Of a DNA stretch of 12,315 nucleotides, positions 6,186 to 12,315 are shown one piece after another. The number at the start of each line of letters is the position of its first letter. The first letter of the stretch is position 1. The stretch spans positions 1-12,315 of the forward strand of contig JAOTYS010000094.1 in assembly GCA_029861795.1 (NCBI GenBank), in the 5' to 3' direction. The stretch is from Gammaproteobacteria bacterium. GTDB lineage: Bacteria > Pseudomonadota > Gammaproteobacteria > Arenicellales > JAOTYS01. The position numbers and the translations under genes were made by a program. The notes below the pieces were generated by a model, which did not search any database, was not told where the DNA came from, and was given only the letters and a program-made list of their open reading frames with translations.

Positions 6186-8549
6186 CTACGCGGTGGATTG
6201 GTCACGCCGCACTTGAAACGTCGTGAGCATCGCATCGATGGGTTGGGGCGCGCTGAAGTAGTTGCCTTGTGCGTAGTCCACGCCGATATCCTCAACCACC
6301 TCCAGGACATCTGATGTTTCCACAAACTCTGCGATGGTTTTCTTCCCCAGAGTCTGACCGACTTCATTGATGGAACGCACCATGGCGAGCCCCAAGGGGT
6401 CGCCAACTACATTTTTGATGAATAACCCGTCGATCTTCAGGATATCCACCTCAAGATTTTTGAGATAAGCGAAGGATGATAAACCACTGCCGAAATCGTC
6501 CAGTGCGAATTTGCAACCCATGTGTTTTAGCTTAGCAATGAAATCCATTGCTCTGGAAAGGTTAGCAATGACTGCTGTTTCCGTGATTTCAATGCAAATG
6601 TTACGGGGGGACGCCTCAGTTCTTTCGAGTTCATCGGTAACGAATTTGAGGAAATCGCTCTCAGACAATGATTGGCCAGAGACGTTTATGCTAAGCATAA
6701 TGTTAGTTGGCAACGTCGCCCGATTTTTCACAAACCACTGGAGGGTGTTGGTGAATACCCAGCGATCCAATTTTGTGGCGAGACCGTATCTCTCTGCGGC
6801 AGGAAGAAAGGCGTCGGGTGTTGTCAGCGCACCATCGATATCCGCCATCCGCAACAATATCTCAAAATAGGAATACTCACCGCTCTGATCCCGCACCGGC
6901 ACGATCGGCTGATAGAACAGATGTAGCTGATCCTTGTCGATGGCATCGTTAATCGTCGCTACCCATTTCAACTGTTGAGTTCTGCGTACTACTTCGTCGT
7001 CGTGTTCACTATAGATATGCAAGCGATTTCGACCCGCCTCCTTGGCTGCGTAGCATGCGTTGTCAGCGGCCGCGAGCACACCCGAAACACTGTCGCTGTC
7101 TTTGGTGATTGGCACTAAGCCCAGGCTAATGCCGAGGCTAAGTGCGCGACCGCCCCAGCGAAATCGGTAATCTTCCACAGCTTTTCGTAAAGTCTCACCG
7201 ACCCGTGTGGCTTGTTCGGTCGAACAACCCTCCATGAGGACACTGAATTCATCTCCTCCCACCCGTGCGACTGTATCGCTCTTGCGTACGTGACCAACAA
7301 ACAGACCGGCAAGTTGGCGCAGCAATTCGTCTCCGGCAACATGTCCGCAGGTATCGTTTATGACTTTGAACTGATCAAGATCGATAAAACACAGGACATG
7401 CTCGATGTCACTGACCCTTGACTCATCGAGCGCTCGGGATAATCGCCGCTCAAGTTCCCGTCGGTTGCAAAGACCGGTCAAAGCATCGTGACTGGCTTGG
7501 AATTCCAGTTCTTTCGCAAGATAGTGGGCGTCGGTAATATCTTCACTGACAATCAATATGCGAATGTCTTCGTCGTTGGGGAACATTACAATGCGTGCGG
7601 ATTCCCGTACCCAGATATGGTTGCCTTCTTTGTGCTTCATGCACAGCTCCCACCGGTGTATAACGTCGGACTTTTCGATACAGTCCTGTATACGTTGATC
7701 GGTTTCGCCGGGTTCGGATTCCACGTGGAGTTCCGCGAAACGCAGACCCATCAGATCTTCAATCTGATAGCCGAGCTGTAGACATGCGAAGTGATTTGCA
7801 GACTGGATGATCCCGCCACGGTTCACTGTAAAGAACATGGACGGGTGATAGTCGTACAGTGTTCGGTAGCGACTCTCCCCGAGCCGTAGAGCATCCTCTG
7901 TCTTCTTGAGCTGCTCCACAGTGGCATTGAGCCGCTCAATGATCATGGCGCTTGCGATCTTGGTGGACGCCATCGAAGCGATGGTGGTCAAGATCTCAAG
8001 GTGCTCCTCCGTGTAGAAATTGGCCTCCGTATGCTCAGAGTCGATTACTCCGATGACGCGATCCTCATGCACGATAGGAACGGCGATCTCGGAAAGTCGG
8101 AATTCGTCATCCGCTATGTAACGTTCGTCCTGTCTGGCGTCTCGGACGATCTCGCCCACGCCACTTGCCGCCACAGCGCCGACAATACCTTGACCCACTG
8201 GAATCTTAATGGGGTCTAAGATTTCCTGCCCCACCGGGTTTTTTGGGCCATGGGCCGCCCTCTGGATGAGATCTTTGCCATTGTCATCAAGCAGATAGAT
8301 GACACAGTCCTCAAATCCCAAGTTTGCGATAGCGCTCTTGGCCACCATCCACAGGATATCGTCCATGGAAGACTGTTTCAGGAGGCCTAAGGCTAGATCA
8401 TTGATGATCTGCAGATACTTGGCCTTCTGCTGGAGGGATTCGTAGACCCAGTCCTCAGAGTGGCCGTCAGTTTCGACCGTCGATGATCGATTGACTCTGA
8501 GTGGCGATAGTTCTACTTCAGGCTTTGAATCGTCCCGACGACCCTTCAT
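6186..8549 (-). CDS. GAF-PAS-GGDEF-EAL c-di-GMP signalling protein
   Basis: A 787-residue soluble protein that should both make and break cyclic di-GMP. Residues about 40-205 are a GAF sensor domain and about 222-342 a PAS domain followed by the usual SEDITD junction. Residues about 343-515 are the GGDEF cyclase, with SHDALTGLCNRREL, an intact RVGGDEF (active site 431-435) and an RxxD inhibitory site (R422-D425) five residues before it. Residues about 530-775 are the EAL phosphodiesterase. Its signature reads EIL (E563), and the expected metal and catalytic residues are present: N622, E654, D684-D685, K705, E741 and Q761. No membrane helix is seen, so its input is cytoplasmic; the ligands of the sensor domains are unknown. 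ATG 8549 is preceded only by a weak purine-rich stretch. It is transcribed away from the oxygenase gene and is probably monocistronic, with 176 bases to the cysteine synthase-like start. Confidence 0.95.
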   Translation of the reverse strand: MKGRRDDSKPEVELSPLRVNRSSTVETDGHSEDWVYESLQQKAKYLQIINDLALGLLKQSSMDDILWMVAKSAIANLGFEDCVIYLLDDNGKDLIQRAAHGPKNPVGQEILDPIKIPVGQGIVGAVAASGVGEIVRDARQDERYIADDEFRLSEIAVPIVHEDRVIGVIDSEHTEANFYTEEHLEILTTIASMASTKIASAMIIERLNATVEQLKKTEDALRLGESRYRTLYDYHPSMFFTVNRGGIIQSANHFACLQLGYQIEDLMGLRFAELHVESEPGETDQRIQDCIEKSDVIHRWELCMKHKEGNHIWVRESARIVMFPNDEDIRILIVSEDITDAHYLAKELEFQASHDALTGLCNRRELERRLSRALDESRVSDIEHVLCFIDLDQFKVINDTCGHVAGDELLRQLAGLFVGHVRKSDTVARVGGDEFSVLMEGCSTEQATRVGETLRKAVEDYRFRWGGRALSLGISLGLVPITKDSDSVSGVLAAADNACYAAKEAGRNRLHIYSEHDDEVVRRTQQLKWVATINDAIDKDQLHLFYQPIVPVRDQSGEYSYFEILLRMADIDGALTTPDAFLPAAERYGLATKLDRWVFTNTLQWFVKNRATLPTNIMLSINVSGQSLSESDFLKFVTDELERTEASPRNICIEITETAVIANLSRAMDFIAKLKHMGCKFALDDFGSGLSSFAYLKNLEVDILKIDGLFIKNVVGDPLGLAMVRSINEVGQTLGKKTIAEFVETSDVLEVVEDIGVDYAQGNYFSAPQPIDAMLTTFQVRRDQSTA

Positions 8550-8890
8550 CTTTATTTTCGGTGATGTTGCTTGAGGTTGCCCGCTGCATGTCGCTTTAAG
8601 CTGACACTTTTAAGAATTTTAGTGCAGTGCCCTGGATTCCACCAGGGGCGATAGTAAAAGATAGTTGAGATTTCGGTGGGCACGCTAGGGTCGTCCCTCT
8701 GGGCCGATCTTATCGGTAGTTACTCAGACGGTATTCTAGGTCCGACTAGTGGCTGATCGGAGTATTGTGTCAGCGTAGGCTTCCAATATACTTTGCTGGC
8801 CGCCCGCGTTGAGGACGAATGATCGGTACGCATGTTGTTCATCTTCAACAATAATTCTCCGTTGTCGCGACCAGAGTTAATGAGGCAAAA
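8550..8890. other. Divergent control region between the GGDEF-EAL and oxygenase genes
   Basis: This 341-base region must hold promoters for both genes. CCCTGG (8630-8635) and CCAGGG (8642-8647) form a six-base inverted repeat with a six-base spacer. CCGAT (8704-8708) and ATCGG (8712-8716) form another with a three-base loop. GATCGG recurs at 8755-8760 and 8821-8826, and its complement CCGATC is at 8704-8709. TGTTG (8833-8837) and CAACA (8846-8850) could pair near the oxygenase start. On the minus strand TAAAAT (8621-8616) is a -10-like hexamer without a good -35. No coding frame here looks real. Confidence 0.5.
8765..8792 (+). promoter_or_regulatory. Candidate promoter of the oxygenase gene
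   Basis: TTGTGT (8765-8770) and TATACT (8787-8792) are 16 bases apart, giving a start near 8799 and a leader of about 90 bases. The -10 matches five of six consensus bases; the -35 matches only TTG. Confidence 0.3.
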
Positions 8891-10030
8891 ATGGAGCATA
8901 CGAGAACTCCACCTGAGAGGGCGAGACCGCAAAATAAGAAAACTTTGACCCCTGCTCGGGCAAGAAGTGCGTCCGGTCATGGGGACGGGCACAGCTCATT
9001 GCCGGTGATTGACATCGGCCCCTTGTTTGGTTGCAGGGAGGCACCAAAAAGAGGAGTGGCCGAGCAGCTTGGGAACGCCGCCCGGAATAACGGTTTTTTC
9101 TACATCAAGCACCACAACATCGACCCACGTTTGATTGACGCCGCCTATAGTCAGGCGGAGGGATTCTTTGCGTTGCGAAACGAAGACAAGGTCCGTTACT
9201 ACATAGGTCGTTCTGCGAATCACCGCGGATATGTGCCGGTGACCGAAAAGGGCAGTTATACAGATGAATTGGGGTCGAGACGTTATGAGGCGTTTGATCT
9301 GGCTTTGGATCTTCCCCCGAACGATCCGGATTATATTCGGGGCAATCGGTTGCTTGGCCCCAATATTTGGCCAGATATGAAGGGATTTCGAGAAAGCATT
9401 ACCGATTATTATGACGCGTTGGCTGATCTTGGTCGGGTGCTGTGCCGTGGGTTCGAAATATGTTTGAAGCTGCCACAGAATTATTTAGATCAGTATATGA
9501 CGAAGCCCACCTCGCAACTCAGGCTGATTCATTATTTGGAGAATCGCGGTACGCTCACTAAGAAGGGCATGAGTATGGGCGCCCACACTGATTATGAATG
9601 CTTTACCGTACTTCACCAGCGACAACCGGGCCTCCAGGTACTGAATGCGGTGAATCAATGGGTAGAGGCATGGCCAATCGAGGGAACGTTTCTTATTAAC
9701 ATAGGAGATATGCTGGAAGCGTGGACCAATGGTCTTTTTAAATCCACGTTGCACCGCGTTGTGAACCGTGGTCATGAGCGCTTTTCAATGCCATTTTTTG
9801 TTGCCGCTAACTACGATGCCGTCATCGAACCGCTTGAACCCCTTGTTACCGAGAGCAGGCCTGCGAAATACGCAAGTGTCATCGCGGGGGAGCATTTGCT
9901 TGGACAACTACTGCGCGATTTTCCTTACTTACGTAAATGCCACGAGGCGGGCAAACTTGATCTTTCGTTTGAAATACCTAAACTCAATCCATTCGAACAA
10001 CGATTGAGTCAACCCAGCGGTGTTCATTAG
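8891..10030 (+). CDS. 2-oxoglutarate/Fe(II) oxygenase, isopenicillin N synthase-like
   Basis: A 379-residue non-haem iron oxygenase of the IPNS-like family (DIOX_N plus 2OG-FeII_Oxy). Such enzymes use O2, and in most members 2-oxoglutarate, to hydroxylate, desaturate or cyclise small molecules. After a basic, probably disordered first 36 residues, LPVIDIGPLF opens the N-terminal DIOX_N region (about 37-160) with GFFYIKHH. The jelly-roll core (about 205-310) has the iron ligands H232 and D234 (GAHTDYECFTVL) and H288 (STLHRVVN). R297 and S299 (ERFSMPFF) form the expected 2-oxoglutarate carboxylate site. All catalytic residues are present, so the enzyme should be active. GAGG (8882-8885) lies five bases before ATG 8891. 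The LysE exporter follows by 86 bases on the same strand. The substrate is unknown. Ethylene-forming, gibberellin-type and amino-acid hydroxylases share these motifs, so none can be named. Confidence 0.9.
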   Translation: MEHTRTPPERARPQNKKTLTPARARSASGHGDGHSSLPVIDIGPLFGCREAPKRGVAEQLGNAARNNGFFYIKHHNIDPRLIDAAYSQAEGFFALRNEDKVRYYIGRSANHRGYVPVTEKGSYTDELGSRRYEAFDLALDLPPNDPDYIRGNRLLGPNIWPDMKGFRESITDYYDALADLGRVLCRGFEICLKLPQNYLDQYMTKPTSQLRLIHYLENRGTLTKKGMSMGAHTDYECFTVLHQRQPGLQVLNAVNQWVEAWPIEGTFLINIGDMLEAWTNGLFKSTLHRVVNRGHERFSMPFFVAANYDAVIEPLEPLVTESRPAKYASVIAGEHLLGQLLRDFPYLRKCHEAGKLDLSFEIPKLNPFEQRLSQPSGVH

Positions 10031-10033
10031 AAT

Positions 10034-10068
10034 AAGCACATCGATTCCAGAGCGTAAGTACATCAATT
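10034..10068. repeat. Imperfect direct repeat before the LysE gene
   Basis: AAG-C/T-ACATC-G/A-ATT occurs at 10034-10046 and 10056-10068, matching at 11 of 13 positions. The copies start 22 bases apart, about two helical turns, as expected for sites bound on the same face of DNA. They lie in the 86-base gap between the oxygenase and exporter. Confidence 0.4.
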
Positions 10069-10116
10069 GCAGTAGATGCCAAGGAACCGCTTGACGGGCA
10101 GAAAACGGAACTTTGC

Positions 10117-10758
10117 GTGCCTAGTATTGAAACAATACTCGTTGTTACCCTTGCCGGTCTGGCGCTGAGCGCGTCTCCAGGCCCGTCCATGTTATATGTC
10201 TTATCCCGCAGCGTCGGGCAAGGCCGCAGTGCGGGGTTGATGTCCACTGGCGGCATGGCTTTGGGCGGGATTCTGCACGCCTTCGCCGCGGCGCTAGGTC
10301 TTTCAGCCGTGTTCGCATATTCGCAGGGTGCGTATGCCGCGATAAAAATAGTTGGCGCCCTCTATTTGATCTACCTAGGCGTTCGGATGTTTATGTCCAA
10401 GAAGGAGGCGGGCCCTGAAGCGGACGTTAAATCTATCCGCAATGAGCCCCTCGCAAAGATCTTTTATCAAGGTATCTTGGTTGAGTTACTCAATCCGAAG
10501 ACAATCTTGTTTTTCTTGGCTTTCATACCTCAGTTCGTGGATCAGGGTAACGGTTCCATCGGGTTGCAGCTTCTGATCCTAGGCATGCTCGTGCCTCTGA
10601 CTGCCGTGCCGTCGGATCTCATTGTGTCGTTCGCGGGCGGCACAGTAGCTGACAGATTGGCAAAGAATCGCTCTGCACGTCGTTTCTTGGAGTGGCTTGC
10701 GGGCACCTTCCTGATTGGACTGGGGATTCGGATCTTTTTTGACGGACGAGTGATATAG
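10117..10758 (+). CDS. LysE/RhtB-family amino acid exporter
   Basis: A 213-residue inner-membrane protein of the LysE/RhtB translocator family, which exports amino acids and related compounds using the proton gradient. The first helix ends in ALSASPGPSMLYVL, carrying the family PGP motif. Further hydrophobic segments lie at about residues 42-68, 72-93, 115-140, 143-172 and 188-208, giving the usual six-helix pattern. The polar stretch at about 94-110 is the cytoplasmic loop, and LVELLNPKTILFFLAFIPQF is a conserved family segment. Length is typical (about 200-215). The start is GTG 10117 with GGAA (10107-10110) as a weak ribosome binding site; no better start is in frame. A perfect hairpin-forming repeat lies in codons 3-8. 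The oxygenase is 86 bases upstream, so co-transcription is plausible. The substrate cannot be read from sequence. Confidence 0.9.
   Translation: MPSIETILVVTLAGLALSASPGPSMLYVLSRSVGQGRSAGLMSTGGMALGGILHAFAAALGLSAVFAYSQGAYAAIKIVGALYLIYLGVRMFMSKKEAGPEADVKSIRNEPLAKIFYQGILVELLNPKTILFFLAFIPQFVDQGNGSIGLQLLILGMLVPLTAVPSDLIVSFAGGTVADRLAKNRSARRFLEWLAGTFLIGLGIRIFFDGRVI
10123..10139. repeat. Perfect inverted repeat at the start of the LysE gene
   Basis: AGTATTG (10123-10129) and CAATACT (10133-10139) are exact inverted repeats with a three-base AAA spacer, starting six bases after the first base of GTG 10117. In the mRNA this would be a seven-pair hairpin where the initiating ribosome sits. In DNA it could be an operator. 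Confidence 0.55.
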
Positions 10759-10768
10759 TATTCTCTGC

Positions 10769-10794
10769 GTCTAGGAGAGTCTCTCAATCTAGAC
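10769..10794 (+). terminator. Hairpin after the LysE gene, without a T-run
   Basis: GTCTAG (10769-10774) pairs with CTAGAC (10789-10794). Inside it, GAGA (10775-10778) pairs with TCTC (10782-10785) around a GTC loop, leaving AAT as a bulge. Ten pairs form in total, starting 11 bases after the stop. TTCTGGG follows rather than a T-run. It may stabilise the mRNA end or assist termination. Confidence 0.4.
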
Positions 10795-10855
10795 TTCTGG
10801 GTGTGTCGTGATGCTGCGGGGCATTGCTGGTCAGCGGCGCCGCGTGGGCACCTAC

Positions 10856-10884
10856 TTGTCCACAGGGGTTGGGGGACGTAAGCT
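10856..10884 (+). promoter_or_regulatory. Candidate tRNA-Ser promoter
   Basis: TTGTCC (10856-10861) and TAAGCT (10879-10884) are 17 bases apart. The predicted start near 10891 leaves a leader of about five bases, and the stretch between is C-rich, as in stringently controlled stable-RNA promoters. The -10 match is poor (three of six). Confidence 0.3.
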
Positions 10885-10893
10885 ACGACCCCC
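10871..10893. repeat. Inverted repeat abutting the tRNA 5' end
   Basis: GGGGG (10871-10875) pairs with CCCCC (10889-10893). Inside an A-A mismatch, CGTA (10877-10880) pairs with TACG (10884-10887) around an AGC loop. The nine-pair structure ends two bases before the tRNA and overlaps the candidate -10 and start site. Confidence 0.5.
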
Positions 10894-10895
10894 TC

Positions 10896-10986
10896 GGAGA
10901 GGTACCGAAGCGGTCATAACGGCGCAGACTCGAAATCTGTTGGGGGCAATAGCCCCACGTGGGTTCGAATCCCACCCTCTCCGCCA
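10896..10986 (+). tRNA. tRNA-Ser(CGA)
   Basis: A complete class II tRNA of 91 bases with encoded CCA. The acceptor stem is GGAGAGG (10896-10902) with CCTCTCC (10976-10982), then discriminator G and CCA (10984-10986). The D stem is CCG/CGG. The anticodon stem GCAGA/TCTGT encloses loop CTCGAAA with anticodon CGA (10931-10933), which reads UCG. The long variable arm pairs GGGGC with GCCCC, as expected for serine. The T arm is GTGGG-TTCGAAT-CCCAC. No strong terminator follows; AGATT (10989-10993) and AATCT (11010-11014) before GCTTTT form only a weak hairpin. No integrase or duplicated tRNA end is seen nearby. Confidence 0.97.
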
Positions 10987-11097
10987 CAAGATTGGCGATT
11001 ACCTGCTCAAATCTGCTTTTCAGCCTAAGGTTCTCATGAAACACTATTAGAGACATACAAACTTGGTTTATCCCAGGGGGATGTGGGGGCGCACCTC

Positions 11098-12315
11098 GTG
11101 ATCACCTCGCTAAAGACTAAGATTATTCTCTTGATTGCCATAATCATGGCAATCACCGCGGGCGGCATCATGTTTTCAACGCACCGTTATGTTGGTCGCG
11201 CCATGCTGCAAGCCGAAGAGGCTTCTGCGCGTAACGTGCTGGAGTTAGTGGAGCTCAACATCAGCGCGGGCTACAAACGTCTCGTTGCGGATAAGATTGA
11301 GATCCTCGAGCGTTTGCGCAGTGATCTGAAGGATGTGTCTGCAATCGCGGCTTCAGTCGCCGGGGCTTATATCGCGCTGGGTGACCAAGGCCGTTTATCT
11401 GTCGAGAACGCCCAGAACACAGCGTTAGCATCGATTAGGTCTGTTCAACTGGACAAAGGCGAACTGCTGGTTTTCGATCGTGCTGGTACCGTGATCGCGC
11501 ACCCCAATCCCCTTCTAGAAGGCACGTCGATTGCAGGTGCTCGGGACTTGAAGGGGCGATCGCTTGCCGAGATCGTGGATGATGACGGTCTGACTGCTGA
11601 TAGGCATTACGCAGTCTTCTCCTGGAAAGCAAACCAAGATCCATCAACGACTCGGAAGATGGGATATTTTGTGCCGATTCCTGAGTGGAATTGGGTCTTG
11701 GGCAGCATAGTTGACTTTAGGGATATCGAAGCCGAGAGCCAGGAAAGGATGTTGACGATCATCGATGAGCTTAGAGATTCGTTTGCGAACGTTCGAATCG
11801 CCAACACGGGGTATGCGTTTCTGTTCGATGGCGAAAAGAACATGCTTATTGCGCCTCGTGAAACTGAGATGCAGGCTCAAAGGTTCGTGAACAGTAACAG
11901 TGGAAACTTGCTTCTCGATGATTTGATGGCAGCCGCGAAACAACAAGACAAATCGATCCAATATGTAGATCCTTACTCGAAAAGCCAGGACGTTGTTGAG
12001 ACCTATATCAATCACTTTAGAGCCTTTGATTGGTACTTCGGAGTCGCAGTCCCAGTACGTGAGATTGAGGCGCCCGCCCAGGCACTGGTGACCCGACAGA
12101 GTCTCATCATTGCAATGATCTTCTTGGGTAGTCTGATCGCTGCATACCTGCTGGTAAGAAGGATCTCTCGACCACTGGACCGGCTAGCAGACCATGCAAA
12201 AGAACTTGCGTCCCACGATTTCACCATTCAAGACGATGAAGAGCGATCGATTGAAGAGCTCCCGGTAAAGTATCGCGACGAAGTGGGGCGGCTTGCGGAG
12301 GCTTTCGTACGCATG
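11098..12315 (+). CDS. Cache-HAMP membrane sensor (3' end outside the window)
   Basis: The first 406 codons of a transmembrane sensor, open to the window edge. Residues about 8-25 are the first membrane helix (KIILLIAIIMAITAGGIMF). Residues about 26-335 are an extracytoplasmic sensor region with two Cache-like units. The first has ELLVFDRAGTVIAHPNP and later EWNWVLGSIVDF (about 121-206). The second has NTGYAFLFDGEKNMLIAP and later FDWYFGVAVPV (about 236-320). Residues about 336-354 are the second helix, followed by HAMP (VRRISRPLDRLADHAKEL). The output domain is missing; a diguanylate cyclase, histidine kinase, chemoreceptor or phosphatase would all fit. The chosen start is GTG 11098, with GGGGG (11085-11089) eight bases upstream. 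An in-frame GTG at 11083 is possible, but AGGGGG (11075-11080) is too close to serve it well. Confidence 0.88.
   Translation, partial: MITSLKTKIILLIAIIMAITAGGIMFSTHRYVGRAMLQAEEASARNVLELVELNISAGYKRLVADKIEILERLRSDLKDVSAIAASVAGAYIALGDQGRLSVENAQNTALASIRSVQLDKGELLVFDRAGTVIAHPNPLLEGTSIAGARDLKGRSLAEIVDDDGLTADRHYAVFSWKANQDPSTTRKMGYFVPIPEWNWVLGSIVDFRDIEAESQERMLTIIDELRDSFANVRIANTGYAFLFDGEKNMLIAPRETEMQAQRFVNSNSGNLLLDDLMAAAKQQDKSIQYVDPYSKSQDVVETYINHFRAFDWYFGVAVPVREIEAPAQALVTRQSLIIAMIFLGSLIAAYLLVRRISRPLDRLADHAKELASHDFTIQDDEERSIEELPVKYRDEVGRLAEAFVRM

Noticed and set aside
8720..8992. Minus-strand open frame of 90 codons across the divergent region
   Set aside because: It overlaps the true oxygenase start, has no protein-like features, and looks like a chance open frame.
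10808..11050. Forward open frame of 80 codons
   Set aside because: It runs straight through the complete serine tRNA, so it is not a gene.
10896..11097. tRNA-Ser 3' end as an integration site for a genomic island
   Set aside because: No integrase, no repeated tRNA end and no change in gene character downstream; the next gene is an ordinary sensor.

Overview
The window looks like chromosomal DNA from a free-living, non-model proteobacterium, most likely a gammaproteobacterium. The basis is the gene set: a bactofilin, a LonB/YcbZ-type protease, a GAF-PAS-GGDEF-EAL protein, a LysE/RhtB exporter, a Cache-HAMP sensor, and a serine tRNA with an encoded CCA end. Base composition is mid-range, short operons alternate in direction, and TTG or GTG starts occur alongside ATG. 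I see no transposase, integrase, phage gene or CRISPR array. The lineage call is inference; no marker gene is present.

Layout. Bases 1-199 hold what may be the last codons of an upstream gene (stop at 80-82), a weak terminator and the leader of a gamma-glutamylcyclotransferase-like (AIG2) gene (200-739). A 445-base gap (740-1184) holds two hairpins, one terminator-like, and no convincing gene. Next is a two-gene operon of a bactofilin (1185-1730) and a methyltransferase-fold protein (1770-2393), closed by a good intrinsic terminator (2406-2443). A LonB-like ATP-dependent protease (2548-4986, TTG start) follows. It converges on a minus-strand cysteine synthase-family gene (5005-6009), with 18 bases between the two stops. 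Upstream of that on the minus strand is a cytoplasmic GAF-PAS-GGDEF-EAL protein (6186-8549) in which the recognised key residues of both c-di-GMP domains are present. A divergent 341-base region with several inverted repeats separates it from a 2-oxoglutarate/Fe(II) oxygenase (8891-10030) and a LysE-family exporter (10117-10758). The window ends with tRNA-Ser(CGA) (10896-10986) and the first 406 codons of a membrane sensor with two Cache-like regions and a HAMP domain, cut by the window edge.

How the genes may work together. Three units are plausible. (1) The bactofilin and its methyltransferase-like partner are one transcription unit, probably concerned with cell shape or envelope. (2) The oxygenase and LysE exporter are 86 bases apart and could form a modify-and-export pair for an amino acid or similar small molecule. 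(3) Two signalling genes (the c-di-GMP enzyme and the Cache-HAMP sensor) flank this pair, but nothing in the sequence links them to it. I see no clear evidence of a wholly new system. The points most worth checking are the unusual ATP-site residues of the Lon-like protein, competing TAGGAA/TTCCTA elements at its ribosome binding site, the altered SAM motif of the bactofilin partner, and the oxygenase-exporter pair with its repeats.
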